From positions 1-56,903 of the forward strand of contig CATLIX010000018.1 in assembly GCA_949959185.1 (NCBI GenBank): DNA of 56,903 nt, read 5' to 3'. The stretch is from an uncultured Eubacterium sp. GTDB lineage: Bacteria > Bacillota > Clostridia > Lachnospirales > Lachnospiraceae. This document shows positions 14,519 through 24,239 of the stretch, one piece after another (within the stretch, counting starts at the first letter, position 1; each line of letters begins with the position of its first letter). A program made the position numbers and the translations under genes. The notes below the pieces were generated by a model. That model saw nothing but the letters and a program-made list of their open reading frames with translations. It ran no database searches and was not told where the DNA came from.

Positions 14519-16981
14519 CTATATCAGAAACCATTTCCGCAGCTTTCCCTTTTCTTCCTGCACCTTCTGTACCAGTGTCTGATACAGCTTTTCTACGGAG
14601 CGAAATTCTTCTTCTGTGATTCCCTGACGGGAAAATGCCGATTTCTGGAGCAGAAACATGCCCCGCTCCCAGTCCATGCCCGGCAGCTTTTCTTCCAGAA
14701 AGGCCGCATATTCCAAATCTCCCGTTTCTGTTTTCTGTTCCAGATTCAGAGCTTTCAGCAGGGGTTTCATGGCTTTTCCCAGGGCAAGGGCGCCCTGCGC
14801 ACGGTCTTCCTGAAAGAAAGCGGCCCGCCGCTTCTTCTGTCTGCTCTTTTTCCGGCACCACAGCAGGAAAAACAGAATACCTGCTATGGTCAGGAAGGCT
14901 GCGGCAATCATTGCGACTTTCTGCCCTTTTCTGTCCGTTATGGATGATTTCTCCGGTTTTTGAGAATTTCCGGTATCTGCAGTATCTTTCTGCCGCTCGG
15001 AAACCTTTTCATTCAGGCGTTCTTCCTGCTGCTGATTCCGGACAGGCTGCTCTTCCGGAAGCTCAGGCTCCTCCAAAAGCTGTTCTTCCTGGTTTTCACT
15101 GAATTCTTCCTGCTGATTCAGCTCCTGCAGGGCGTCTTTCATATCTCCTTCCGTTTCCACTTCTGCCAGCAGGCCGGTATAGGAGGGCGGCGTCATTTCC
15201 ATGGGAAGAAATCCCAGTCCTTCCTGAAAAATTTCTGTCCAGGCATGGCCCCGGCGATCCGTCACCACAGCAGTCCAGGTGTTGCTTCCGTCTTTATTCT
15301 TTTTGAAATCATCCGGAAATACAATATATCCGCTCACATACCGGGCCGGAATGCCGCACATACGAAGAAGCAGCGTTCCTGCTGTGGCATAATGCACACA
15401 GTATCCCTTCTTCTGCTCCAGCAGGAAATATTCTGCAAAATCTTTCCCTTCCGGCACAGGATCCAGCTCCCAGCTGTAATACGTATCCTCCCACATCCGG
15501 TTCCGTACCTGCCAGACCATGCCCACAGGCTCTCCGGCATAATTCCCCTGAGAAACCGCTTCCTCGTAAACGTCAAAATCCATATAAAAGGTGTCAAAGG
15601 CCTGTTTGCCGATTTCATCGGCCAGCTCCCGCAGACGTTCCAGGCCCTGTTCCGGCAGCCGGGTATATGATTTCCCTACATAAGACTGATAGGACTCCCA
15701 TATTTCCTCCGAAGGATTTTCCTTCCCGTATGCAGCAGCCCCATCCCTCTGCCAGCTTTGTAAGGTCAGAAAGCTCTCCCACTGAAATTCCTGCTGTTTC
15801 CGGGGAGCCAGGGCACCGTCCCCCGCCATATTCTGTTCTTCCGGAATCCTGGAATAATAGGGCGATAAGGTATAGCCTTCCGCAGGCTCTTTCAGTTCCA
15901 TGGTTACCTTCCGGCATTCGGGCCCGTCTTCTTTCTCTGACCATTTTTCCAACTTCTCATATGGAAAATTCTGAACCGCCTCCTGGCAGTCCCGGACTGA
16001 CTTTCCCAGGCTCCCAGCCCAGTCGGAAAACTCCTGCCGGGATACTCCTTCCCAGCTTTCCCCGTTGTAGTCCCCTCCGATAAATCCCCGGATATAAACA
16101 GGCTGTTCCGGCAGGCTGTCCACCGTTATCTGAAATACTTCCGCCCCGGTCTGTCCGGGCGCCTCATTCCCCAGAACAACTTCCGACTGAATCCTGTTCC
16201 TGAAAAAAATCTGCCCGTCTTCCAGCTGCCTGACCCTTTCCAGGATTCTGTTTTCCAGATGTAACTGGCGTTCCAGCCAGGACTCGTGGTACGAATCAAA
16301 CATCTGCTCTGCCTTATCACTGCCGGAAAAAGCAACGGCAATTCCAAGAATCAGCCCCATGCCTGCAACCATTGACAGCATTCCTTTTTTCCCCGGCTCC
16401 ATCTGCAATGCCAGAAATCCGGCCAGTACCAGAAACATGCCTCCCCCATAAGGCGATTTGCCCACCGGAAATCCGGCGGCTGCCATCAGCAGCGGCAGAC
16501 ACAGGGCCGACAGGTTTCGGCCCCTTTTCTTCCTGGCACAGGATACCAGCAGTACCTCCGCAAAACCCATACACAGACACAGCAGCAGAAACACCCGTTC
16601 CGCTCCCCGGCTGTTTTCTTCCACAGGCCACAGCAGGAAATCTGTTCTCTGGTATTGATTTATCTGCTCAATCATACGATTGGCCAGCTCTTTTCCGCCT
16701 TCCGCCAGGACAGCATACTCACGCATTGTCACAGAAGCCATAAAAAGAAAAAACACAAGACTCAGGAAAATCTTCTGCTTTTTTCCCAGATACAGAATTT
16801 CCAGGCAGAGAGAAAGCATACCGGCAATCAGCACCAGCAATCCCGGCGGAATCTTCACTGCCAGCAGATTCCGCCCCCACAGAAAGGCTCCCAGCAATAC
16901 CGGAAACAGACAGATTCCCCTGTAAATCCGAAGAACCGCCGGTATTTTCTTCCCTTTGTTCTCTGCCAAGCTCTCTGTCAT
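14519..16981 (-). CDS. Membrane transglutaminase-like protein (TgpA-type)
   Basis: This 820-residue membrane protein has about six N-terminal transmembrane helices (residues 15-215), a large extracellular part, one more helix at about 655-675 (MIAAAFLTIAGILFFLLW) and a cytoplasmic tail. The transglutaminase core holds Cys528 in GYCVHYATAGTLLLRMCGIP and His579 in GHAWTEIF. The third triad position is Glu595 (PMEMTPP), where most members have Asp. It is the third member of a MoxR-DUF58-transglutaminase set. Such sets are widespread and thought to act on the envelope, but the substrate is unknown. The linker before the last helix is very Glu/Gln-rich. The gene ends near a repeat and a strong terminator. 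Confidence 0.85.
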   Translation of the reverse strand: MTESLAENKGKKIPAVLRIYRGICLFPVLLGAFLWGRNLLAVKIPPGLLVLIAGMLSLCLEILYLGKKQKIFLSLVFFLFMASVTMREYAVLAEGGKELANRMIEQINQYQRTDFLLWPVEENSRGAERVFLLLCLCMGFAEVLLVSCARKKRGRNLSALCLPLLMAAAGFPVGKSPYGGGMFLVLAGFLALQMEPGKKGMLSMVAGMGLILGIAVAFSGSDKAEQMFDSYHESWLERQLHLENRILERVRQLEDGQIFFRNRIQSEVVLGNEAPGQTGAEVFQITVDSLPEQPVYIRGFIGGDYNGESWEGVSRQEFSDWAGSLGKSVRDCQEAVQNFPYEKLEKWSEKEDGPECRKVTMELKEPAEGYTLSPYYSRIPEEQNMAGDGALAPRKQQEFQWESFLTLQSWQRDGAAAYGKENPSEEIWESYQSYVGKSYTRLPEQGLERLRELADEIGKQAFDTFYMDFDVYEEAVSQGNYAGEPVGMVWQVRNRMWEDTYYSWELDPVPEGKDFAEYFLLEQKKGYCVHYATAGTLLLRMCGIPARYVSGYIVFPDDFKKNKDGSNTWTAVVTDRRGHAWTEIFQEGLGFLPMEMTPPSYTGLLAEVETEGDMKDALQELNQQEEFSENQEEQLLEEPELPEEQPVRNQQQEERLNEKVSERQKDTADTGNSQKPEKSSITDRKGQKVAMIAAAFLTIAGILFFLLWCRKKSRQKKRRAAFFQEDRAQGALALGKAMKPLLKALNLEQKTETGDLEYAAFLEEKLPGMDWERGMFLLQKSAFSRQGITEEEFRSVEKLYQTLVQKVQEEKGKLRKWFLI

Positions 16982-17045
16982 TTCTTCCGCCCTTTCTGCA
17001 TGTTGTCCGGTACCACAGATTTCCCCGGAAATTCCCGCCCATACG

Positions 17046-18128
17046 TTACACGGTCAGTTCCAGCTCCAGTAACTGTTTCTCCACCTGTTCCGGTATCATT
17101 TGGAGCAGAAATCTGTCATTTGCATATAATTCCAGTTCCTGTTTCCAGAGAACTGCCGACGCATAAGGTTCTCCTCGAAACTCCTGTTCATATTCCTGGG
17201 GAAACGGACAGCGTCCTGTCCTGTGCCGGAGAATTTCAGTCCAGAACTCCGTTACATCCTCCGGTTCCCGGATGGCCTTACGGTACAGCCGCCTGCTTTC
17301 CTTCTCATACCACACCAGATAATGAAAACATTCCTGCTCCAGCAATCCCTGGGAAATGGTGTGCAGAACCTCCCAGTAGGCAGTCCCTGTCTTTCTGTTC
17401 ATGTTCTCCGTTTCGGCATCCAGAAAAATCACCACATTACAGCCCATGGGCATACTCATTTCCGATACAATCAGTTCTTCATTTTTTGCCGACAGCTTCC
17501 AGTGAATCCGGTTCATCCGGTCTCCCTGACGGTATTCCCGCAGTTTCAGAACTTCTGCAGGGTCGTCGCCTCCTGTCCTGGGATGATACCAGGAACCGTC
17601 CGACAGAAACAGTCTGGTGCGGACTCCCACTTTAATATTGGTTTCATAGCAGGAGGGAAACACCATAAACTGCAACGTTTCCTTCCATCGTTTCTTCAGC
17701 CGGAACAGGCCCAGGCAGTCATAGCAGAAACATTTTCCGCACTCCGCCTGCCACAGGCCGAATTCCGGATTCCGGAATACTCCCGTCAGCTCCGCCTTCC
17801 CTCTGGCAGAAATACTGCCGGCAAGGCTGATTTTACGGACTTTTCCGTTTCCTTTGTTTTTCAGAGCAATTTTCATACGGATTCCCGGCAGATAAAAGGG
17901 ACTTTTGTTCTCAAGACAGAAACGGACTCGGTAATCCCCTGTTTCCGGCCAGGGTGAGACCAGAATTCTGCCCTCCAGATGTTTCCTTACGGAGCACAGC
18001 ATACATAAGAAAAAAGGCGGCAGCAGCATTGCCGCCCCGGCCAGTATCAGAAGTCCTCTGCTCTCATAAAGAACCGCCATATAAATCAGGCCTGCCGCCA
18101 CAGGCACATACAGACAAAAATTTCTCAT
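17046..18128 (-). CDS. DUF58 domain protein
   Basis: This 360-residue protein begins with two short hydrophobic segments (residues 3-45) that anchor it to the membrane, followed by a beta-rich region. The DUF58 signature YRQGDRMNRIHWKLSAKNEE lies around residues 195-215, preceded by RTGGDDPAEVLKLREY. The following GCNVVIFLDAE looks like the start of a von Willebrand A-like fold, although the MIDAS serines are not clear. DUF58 proteins are encoded with MoxR ATPases, which are thought to remodel VWA-containing partners. It starts 9 bases after the MoxR stop and is followed by the transglutaminase, so the three are translated from one message. Confidence 0.85.
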   Translation of the reverse strand: MRNFCLYVPVAAGLIYMAVLYESRGLLILAGAAMLLPPFFLCMLCSVRKHLEGRILVSPWPETGDYRVRFCLENKSPFYLPGIRMKIALKNKGNGKVRKISLAGSISARGKAELTGVFRNPEFGLWQAECGKCFCYDCLGLFRLKKRWKETLQFMVFPSCYETNIKVGVRTRLFLSDGSWYHPRTGGDDPAEVLKLREYRQGDRMNRIHWKLSAKNEELIVSEMSMPMGCNVVIFLDAETENMNRKTGTAYWEVLHTISQGLLEQECFHYLVWYEKESRRLYRKAIREPEDVTEFWTEILRHRTGRCPFPQEYEQEFRGEPYASAVLWKQELELYANDRFLLQMIPEQVEKQLLELELTV

Positions 18129-18137
18129 AACCCCATC

Positions 18138-19097
18138 TTACCTCACCGTTCCCGGCGGGGATATTTCTTTCAGTATTTCCCCTAAAATCTGTTCCCCGTC
18201 CATATGGGCTGTTCTTGCTTTTGCATTCAGCATAATTCTGTGGACACAGACGCACAGAAACACATCCCCGATATCTTCCGGCACCACGTAATCCCTCTGC
18301 CTTAAAAATGCAAGGGATTTCGCCATCTGTAAAATATGAATGGCCCCTCTTGGGCTGATGCCCAAATCTATCATGGAATGGGTTCGTGTCCGGTGTACCA
18401 GCTGTCCCACATATCGGTAAATTTCCTCCTGGACAAACACCTCGTCTGCCTTTTTCTGCATGTTAAGCAGCACTTCCCTGGAAATCACCGGCTGCACCTC
18501 TTCCCTGAGCTGTCTGCCTTTCAGAATACTGATTTCATCCTCCATATCGGGATAGCCCAGCCGCAGGCAAATCATAAACCGGTCAAGCTGGGCTTCCGGC
18601 AGCATCCAGGTTCCGGCGCTTCCAAAGGGATTCTGGGTAGCGATTACAATAAAGGGGCTGGGAACTTCCCGGCTGACGCCGTCCACCGTCACTTTCCGTT
18701 CCTCCATCACTTCCAGAAGGGCAGACTGGGTCTTTGGAGACGTCCGGTTAATTTCATCCGCCAGGAGCAGGTTGCACATAACGCTTCCGGGCTGATAGGC
18801 AAACTGCCCCGTCTCTTTCTGATAAATGGAAAATCCCACCAGATCAGAAGGCAGCACATCCGGGGTGAACTGTACCCGGTTCTGCCGCAATGACATGGAT
18901 TTGGACAGAGCCATGGCAAGGGTGGTCTTTCCCACTCCCGGAATATCATTCAGCAGAATATGGCCGCCTGCCAGAACAGCCGCTACGGTCTTTACAATAC
19001 AGTCGTCTTTTCCGACAACCGCTTTCTTTACTTCATGAATCACTTCAAATGCGGGAATCTGCTCTTTATATGTCTCTGTTTCTGTTATTCTGCCCAT
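18138..19097 (-). CDS. MoxR-family AAA+ ATPase
   Basis: This 319-residue protein has an AAA_3 (MoxR) core: Walker A GVGKTTLA at about residues 54-61, Walker B and the following MoxR signature LLLADEINRTSPKTQSALLE around 108-127, sensor 1 at IVIATQNPFGSAGT, and the C-terminal lid with ISPRGAIHILQMAKSLAFLR. MoxR proteins act as chaperone-like ATPases for VWA-type or metalloenzyme partners; here the partner is likely the downstream DUF58 protein. It starts only 40 bases after the V-ATPase D-subunit stop with an AAAGGG site and no clear terminator between, so it may be read through from the ATPase operon. Confidence 0.92.
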   Translation of the reverse strand: MGRITETETYKEQIPAFEVIHEVKKAVVGKDDCIVKTVAAVLAGGHILLNDIPGVGKTTLAMALSKSMSLRQNRVQFTPDVLPSDLVGFSIYQKETGQFAYQPGSVMCNLLLADEINRTSPKTQSALLEVMEERKVTVDGVSREVPSPFIVIATQNPFGSAGTWMLPEAQLDRFMICLRLGYPDMEDEISILKGRQLREEVQPVISREVLLNMQKKADEVFVQEEIYRYVGQLVHRTRTHSMIDLGISPRGAIHILQMAKSLAFLRQRDYVVPEDIGDVFLCVCVHRIMLNAKARTAHMDGEQILGEILKEISPPGTVR

Positions 19098-19137
19098 TTT
19101 TACGCCCTTTCTTCCTGCCGGAACTCATGCCGGACGG

Positions 19138-19755
19138 TCAGCGGCTTTTCATCCGCTTGATCACCTTCAGTCTGGTAAATTCTTCCCGCTCTTTTTCCTC
19201 CAGAGCGCTCTGAATGCTTTTGGTCAGCATTTCATATCTGGGAATGGTAATATTCTGCAAAGCGTTGGCCCGTTTCTGAGTCTTCTTGATATTATAGGCA
19301 AGACGATAGGCAGAAGTCTCAATCTGGGCCAGACGTATGGTCAGTTCCTTCACCTTCTGGAACTGCTCACATGCTTCGTCCAGGGACATCTTGGTGCCGT
19401 AAAAGGGATAGGTGGGCTTCATCTCCTGTTTCTCATATTCCACCTTGGGAATCTCGGTTCCCATAACGCTCCGGCGCTTAATGGAAATGGAATTTTCCAC
19501 CGGTACGTTCCTGCTTAAGACTTCCACTTCATGTATGCCCATCTGTATATTGGCTTTCTGCAGAGCCTGATAGGCACTGGTAAAGGTCACGTCAATTTCC
19601 CGCTGAATATCCGTGGCCTGTTCTATCAGATCCATCAGTTCACGAATCAGAATATTCCGTTTCTTATCCATCAGCTCATAGCCCTGCCGGGACAGGGCCA
19701 GAGAATTTTTGGCAAGTATCAAATTACCTTTGGTTGGAAATGTATTCGGGTCCAT
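19138..19755 (-). CDS. atpD: V-type ATPase subunit D
   Basis: This 205-residue central-stalk subunit starts MDPNTFPTKGNLILAKNSLA, matching the V-ATPase D N-terminus (P-T-K-x-x-L). It is predicted to form long N- and C-terminal helices that make the antiparallel coiled coil inside the A3B3 ring, with a central globular part (ISIKRRSVMGTEIPKVEY). The C-terminal helix has RLAYNIKKTQKRANALQNI, which is strongly conserved. In the complex it turns with subunit F to couple ion flow to ATP chemistry. It begins 10 bases after the B stop and has GAGGTGA upstream. It is the last V-ATPase gene of the cluster. Confidence 0.93.
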   Translation of the reverse strand: MDPNTFPTKGNLILAKNSLALSRQGYELMDKKRNILIRELMDLIEQATDIQREIDVTFTSAYQALQKANIQMGIHEVEVLSRNVPVENSISIKRRSVMGTEIPKVEYEKQEMKPTYPFYGTKMSLDEACEQFQKVKELTIRLAQIETSAYRLAYNIKKTQKRANALQNITIPRYEMLTKSIQSALEEKEREEFTRLKVIKRMKSR

Positions 19756-19765
19756 TCAGGTCACC

Positions 19766-21133
19766 TCACCAGTGTTTTTCTAATATTTTCGTGTCAATCC
19801 GGTCTAATTCTTCTTTGGGCAGGATATGCAGCAGACGCCAGCCAATATCCAGCGTTTCTTCTATGGTACGGTTCTCGCTGTCCCCCTGAGCCACAAATTC
19901 CTGCTCAAATTTCACGCCGAACTGAAGATATTTCTTATCTGTCTCCGAAAGCTCATCCTCGCCGATTACACTTGCCAGATCCCTTGCCTCTCCCACACGG
20001 GCATAGGAAGAAAAGAGCTGGTTTGCCACATCCTGATGGTCTTCTCTGGTATATTCCGCACCGATTCCGTCCTTCATCAGACGTGACAGAGAAGGCAGTA
20101 CGTTGATGGGAGGATAAACATTTTTCTGATGAAGGGAACGCTCCAGCACGATCTGTCCCTCAGTAATATATCCGGTCAGATCCGGAATAGGATGGGTGAT
20201 ATCGTCATTTGGCATGGTGAGAATGGGAATCTGGGTTACGCTTCCCTTCCGGCCCTGCACAATTCCGGCCCTCTCATAAAGGGTGGCCAGTTCACTGTAA
20301 AGATATCCGGGATAGCCCTTCCGGCTGGGAATCTCCCCTTTGGAAGCGGACACCTCACGCATGGCTTCCGCATAGGAGGTCATATCCGTCAGAATTACCA
20401 GAATATGCATACCTTTCTCAAAAGCCAGATATTCTGCCGCTGTCAGCGCCACTTTGGGCGTAATCAGACGTTCCGCCACCGGGTCGTTGGACAGATTCAG
20501 GAACATGGTCACATGGGAGCTTACGCCGCTGTCTTCAAATTTCCGGCGGAAGAATTCCGCCACATCGTATTTTACACCCATGGCTGCAAATACAATGCCG
20601 AATTCCTCGTCAGAGCCTTCTCCCAGGGAGGCCTGCTCCACAATCTGTGCTGCAAGCTGGTCATGGGGCAGTCCGTTTCCTGAGAAAATAGGGAGTTTCT
20701 GTCCCCGGATTAACGTAGTCAGACAGTCAATAGCAGAAACTCCGGTCTGAATATAATTTCTGGGATATTCTCTGACACAGGGATTTAATGGCAGTCCGTT
20801 TACATCCAGCGTTACTTCCGGATTGATTTTTCCAAGACCGTCAATGGGCTCCCCCAGCCCGTTAAAGGTACGTCCCAGAATATCCAGAGACAGACCGATT
20901 TCCATGGGATGTCCGCTTAATCTGGTGTGAGTGTTTTTCAGAGACATTTCATCTGTATTGTCAAATACCTGGATAACCGCCTTGTCTTCGTTCACCGCAA
21001 TAATTCTTCCCTTTTTCCGGAGGCCGCCTTCCACCACGAATTCCACCATCTCTTCGTAAAAAGCATCCCGCACCCCTTCCAGTGCAATCAGGGGGCCATT
21101 GATTTCACTTAATCCTAAATATTCAATTGACAT
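19766..21133 (-). CDS. atpB: V-type ATPase subunit B
   Basis: The start is the ATG at 21131-21133 ([20 protein letters not shown]) after AGGAGG; an upstream in-frame extension overlapping subunit A is not credible. The 455-residue protein is the non-catalytic nucleotide-binding subunit. It lacks a Walker A lysine, having [15 protein letters not shown] at the corresponding place, as expected for B. Other conserved parts are [28 protein letters not shown] and [20 protein letters not shown] with [20 protein letters not shown]. Three copies alternate with subunit A in the ring. Start and stop lie close to the neighbouring A and D genes, showing one operon. Confidence 0.95.
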   Translation of the reverse strand: MSIEYLGLSEINGPLIALEGVRDAFYEEMVEFVVEGGLRKKGRIIAVNEDKAVIQVFDNTDEMSLKNTHTRLSGHPMEIGLSLDILGRTFNGLGEPIDGLGKINPEVTLDVNGLPLNPCVREYPRNYIQTGVSAIDCLTTLIRGQKLPIFSGNGLPHDQLAAQIVEQASLGEGSDEEFGIVFAAMGVKYDVAEFFRRKFEDSGVSSHVTMFLNLSNDPVAERLITPKVALTAAEYLAFEKGMHILVILTDMTSYAEAMREVSASKGEIPSRKGYPGYLYSELATLYERAGIVQGRKGSVTQIPILTMPNDDITHPIPDLTGYITEGQIVLERSLHQKNVYPPINVLPSLSRLMKDGIGAEYTREDHQDVANQLFSSYARVGEARDLASVIGEDELSETDKKYLQFGVKFEQEFVAQGDSENRTIEETLDIGWRLLHILPKEELDRIDTKILEKHW

Positions 21134-21143
21134 ATCCACCCTC

Positions 21144-22910
21144 CTATGCATTGGTTTCCAGCAGGCGACGGTAGAACATGTCAATCATCTGCCGGTATTC
21201 TTCGAATTTATACAAATCCTTATTTGCCACATCGTATTTGATGGCAATGATTTTTTCAAAAATCCTGTCCTCCCGCAGCAGCGCCATGGGCATTCCCATT
21301 TCAATAAGTTCCCTGCATTTTTCATAGAGATACAGAATAACTTTCATCATCTGGAGCTGTTTTTCCAGAGGGACAAAGGTATCTTCCGCATGGAATGCAT
21401 TCTGCTGCAGGAATCCAAGGCGTATCACCCTGGCAATCTCCAGAATCAGCTTCTGGTCGTCAGGCAGCACATCGCTTCCGATTAATTTTACAATTTCATT
21501 CAGGCGGCTTTCCGTGGTGAGAATATTCAGCAGTTCATTCCGGCAGGGAATGTAATCCGCCCCCACATTGGTCACATACCAGTCCTCCAGGTCATTCAGA
21601 TACTCTGTATAGCTGGTGAGCCAGTTGATGGCAGGATAATGCCTCGCATAAGCCAGTGATTTGTCCAACGCCAGAAAACAGCGAACAAACCGTTTGGTAT
21701 TCTGGGTGACAGGTTCGGAAAAATCCCCGCCCTGGGGAGAAACCGCACCGATAATCGTTACGCTTCCGTCGGTTCCGTTCAGATTCTCCACATACCCGGC
21801 CCGCTCATAAAATGCAGACAGACGGCTTGCCAGATAAGCCGGGAACCCTTCTTCTGCCGGCATTTCTTCCAGTCGCCCGGAAAGTTCCCTCAGAGCCTCC
21901 GCCCACCGGGAGGTGGAGTCTGCCATAATAGCCACATGATAACCCATATCCCGGTAATATTCCGCCAGCGTCAGTCCCGTATAGATACTTGCCTCACGGG
22001 CCGCCACCGGCATATTGGAGGTATTGGCAATCAATGTGGTCCTGTCCATCAGAAGATTTCCGGTTTTGGGGTCCACCAGATGAGAAAACTCCTCCAGCAC
22101 GTTGGTCATCTCATTTCCGCGCTCTCCGCAGCCAATGTAGATAATAATATCTGCGTCCGACCACTTGGCAAGCTGATGCTGGGTCATGGTCTTACCTGTT
22201 CCGAATCCTCCCGGAATGGCTGCGGTTCCGCCCTTGGCAATGGGGAACAATGTATCCAGAATACGCTGTCCCGTCACCAGAAGACGGTCTGCCGGATAGC
22301 GCTTCCGAATGGGTCTTGGAATACGGATGGGCCACTGCTGGGTCATAGTAAGCTCCTTCTCCTCTCCATCCTGCGTGCGGATAACCGCCAGTGTCTCCTC
22401 TATGGTATAAAATCCGTCTTCCGCAGTCCTTACCACGGTTCCCTCCGCATCCGGCGGCACCATTACTTTATGTACAATAGCAGGTGTTTCCGGCACTTCC
22501 GCAATTACGGTCCCACCAATTACCATATCCCCCGGCTTTACGGTGATTTTCGCTTCCCATTTTTTCTCCCGGTCCAGCAGGTCCACATTGACGCCTCTGG
22601 GAATATAGGATCCGGACTGCTGCCCGATTAACTGGAGGGGACGTTCTATTCCGTCAAAAATATTGGTGATAATTCCCGGTGCAAGGGTCACGCACAGCGC
22701 CCTTCCCGCCCCTTCCACCAGTTCTCCGGGCCGCAGTCCCGTGGTTTCCTCAAACACCTGGACAGTGGTCTGTTCTTTTGTCAGACCGATTACTTCCCCT
22801 ACCAGACGGTGTTCGCCCACATAGACCATCTCTGACATTTTAAATCCCAGGTTGCCCTTTATAGTAATAATCGGCCCGTTGATTCCATATATTTTACCTG
22901 TTATATTCAT
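21144..22910 (-). CDS. atpA: V-type ATPase catalytic subunit A
   Basis: This 588-residue catalytic subunit has the Walker A motif GGFGTGKT at residues 234-241, just after [16 protein letters not shown]. It has the catalytic arginine-finger partner region and the A-specific insert around residues 120-190 ([16 protein letters not shown]). The conserved CGERGNEM follows at about 260, then [13 protein letters not shown], with [15 protein letters not shown] at about 390. It makes or hydrolyses ATP at the A-B interface. The start ATG overlaps the E stop by 4 bases. Length and motifs are normal for bacterial V/A-type enzymes. The direction of work, ATP-driven pumping or ATP synthesis, cannot be read from the sequence. 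Confidence 0.96.
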   Translation of the reverse strand: MNITGKIYGINGPIITIKGNLGFKMSEMVYVGEHRLVGEVIGLTKEQTTVQVFEETTGLRPGELVEGAGRALCVTLAPGIITNIFDGIERPLQLIGQQSGSYIPRGVNVDLLDREKKWEAKITVKPGDMVIGGTVIAEVPETPAIVHKVMVPPDAEGTVVRTAEDGFYTIEETLAVIRTQDGEEKELTMTQQWPIRIPRPIRKRYPADRLLVTGQRILDTLFPIAKGGTAAIPGGFGTGKTMTQHQLAKWSDADIIIYIGCGERGNEMTNVLEEFSHLVDPKTGNLLMDRTTLIANTSNMPVAAREASIYTGLTLAEYYRDMGYHVAIMADSTSRWAEALRELSGRLEEMPAEEGFPAYLASRLSAFYERAGYVENLNGTDGSVTIIGAVSPQGGDFSEPVTQNTKRFVRCFLALDKSLAYARHYPAINWLTSYTEYLNDLEDWYVTNVGADYIPCRNELLNILTTESRLNEIVKLIGSDVLPDDQKLILEIARVIRLGFLQQNAFHAEDTFVPLEKQLQMMKVILYLYEKCRELIEMGMPMALLREDRIFEKIIAIKYDVANKDLYKFEEYRQMIDMFYRRLLETNA

Positions 22911-23467
22911 AGATAAGTCTCCTCCTGCTCTAATTTCGTCACAAAGGATTCATCAATCAGAATATTTCTGGAACGGATAACTGCCCGGATTCCTCCGACG
23001 AAATCCATGGTGCTGACGGTCAGTTCCGCCCCCGTCTGTTTTTCCAGTTCTTCCTTTTTATCTGCATCGGAGGGATTGATATAGATAATGACCTCTTCTG
23101 TACCCGCAACTTCTTTTGCCATTCTGATTTTTGCAGTCAGATAACCCCGGTATTTTTCCGTCTGCTGATACTCTGCCAGCAGCTCCCGCACCTGGTCCAT
23201 CAGTTTTTTCTTCCATTCCTGTTTGCAGTTGTCCAGAAGCCTTTTCTGGCGTATGGATTCCTCCGATACCCTTTTTCTTACCTGCCTGCGGATTTTGATT
23301 TCTTCTATCTGGAACTTGTGTTCCATCTCCGCCTGCCTGCTGTTCCGGTACTCCTCCAGATCTTTCTCACAGGATTCCCGGTATTCCTGAATCAGTGCCT
23401 CGCTTTCACTGTTCGCCACATTGATGGTAAACTTCTGAAACACTTCCAGCTTTTCCTTTATCTGCAT
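22907..23467 (-). CDS. atpE: V-type ATPase subunit E (peripheral stalk)
   Basis: This 186-residue protein has a long charged N-terminal helix (residues about 5-100, with EALIQEYRESCEKDLEEYRN) and a C-terminal globular half with VIIYINPSDADKKEE and VGGIRAVIRSRNILIDESFV. The G-G-x-x-x-x-x-x-x-x-x-I-D-x-S/T pattern is typical of subunit E. With the small coiled-coil subunit encoded at 27037 it forms the peripheral stalk. It starts 15 bases after the F stop and overlaps the A start. Confidence 0.9.
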   Translation of the reverse strand: MQIKEKLEVFQKFTINVANSESEALIQEYRESCEKDLEEYRNSRQAEMEHKFQIEEIKIRRQVRKRVSEESIRQKRLLDNCKQEWKKKLMDQVRELLAEYQQTEKYRGYLTAKIRMAKEVAGTEEVIIYINPSDADKKEELEKQTGAELTVSTMDFVGGIRAVIRSRNILIDESFVTKLEQEETYL

Positions 23468-23482
23468 TCCTTTCCCTCCCGC

Positions 23483-23791
23483 CTACAGTTTCAGCCCAAT
23501 GGCTTCACTGACATAATCTGTAATGAAATTCTCATTCCGGCCGGTCCCATGGCGGTCCGGAATTTCAATCAGAAGGGGCAGCCGCCGGTTCAGCTTCACA
23601 TCGTCAATCAAATCCGGAAATTCCCTGCCGAACTTCTCCGTCAGCAGCACAATTCCGATTTCCTTATCCTGAAACACCGCATCCAGCGCGTCTTTCAGTT
23701 CCTGACGCTCATGGACCACAACGCCTTCCACACCGGCCAGCCGCATACCCGTCCAGGTATCCTTATTATCACTGATTAAATACATTTTCAT
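23483..23791 (-). CDS. atpF: V-type ATPase subunit F
   Basis: The start is the ATG at 23789-23791 (MKMYLISDNKDTWTGMRLAG), which has GGAGACGGG just upstream. The 103-residue protein shows the subunit F fold: a short Rossmann-like domain with ISDNKDTWTGMRLAGVEGVV and IGIVLLTEKFGREFPDLIDD. The C-terminal part (RLPLLIEIPDRHG) gives the extended tail that contacts the ring. It joins subunit D in the rotor. Located between K and E as in many Clostridia. Confidence 0.9.
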   Translation of the reverse strand: MKMYLISDNKDTWTGMRLAGVEGVVVHERQELKDALDAVFQDKEIGIVLLTEKFGREFPDLIDDVKLNRRLPLLIEIPDRHGTGRNENFITDYVSEAIGLKL

Positions 23792-23807
23792 GGCCCGTCT
23801 CCTGCAT

Positions 23808-24233
23808 TTATCCAAGTATGGAAAAGGAAATCAGCAGACCATAAAGGGCAATGGATTCTGCCAGCGCCACGAAAATCAGGGCTTTACCCATAATACCGGA
23901 GTCTTCGCTCAAAGCGCCCAGAGCCGCGCTTGCCGCACTTGCCACCGCAATACCTGCGCCGATACAGGAAAGGCCTGTGGACAGCGCCGCTGCCAGATAA
24001 CGCCAGCCTTCCACGCTTGCCACTGCTTCCGCCACCTCTCCGGCAGCCTGTACATCTCCTTTAAACAGGAGCACATCCGCTACCAGAACCGTACCGAAGA
24101 AAAAGAAAATATTGCTGGCCAGGGCTGCTTTAAAGCCTCCCTCTTTCCGTTTGCTGAGTAAAAATCCGCCTACGGGAATAATCATGCTGCAAAGTAAAAT
24201 CACCACTAATATAATTTTTGTTATCATTTTCAT
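23808..24233 (-). CDS. atpK: V-type ATPase membrane ring subunit K
   Basis: This 141-residue proteolipid has four predicted membrane segments (about residues 5-26, 37-57, 78-110 and 115-140). The second hairpin is conserved (CIGAGIAVASAASAALGA) and carries the ion-binding glutamate in FVALAESIALYGLL. The first hairpin is degenerate and has no glutamate (SNIFFFFGTVLVADVLLF), so only one carboxylate per subunit is visible, as in the two-hairpin V-type K subunits. Residues used for Na+ coordination are not obvious; whether Na+ or H+ is pumped is not decided here. It lies between I and F. Confidence 0.92.
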   Translation of the reverse strand: MKMITKIILVVILLCSMIIPVGGFLLSKRKEGGFKAALASNIFFFFGTVLVADVLLFKGDVQAAGEVAEAVASVEGWRYLAAALSTGLSCIGAGIAVASAASAALGALSEDSGIMGKALIFVALAESIALYGLLISFSILG

Positions 24234-24239
24234 ATCCTC

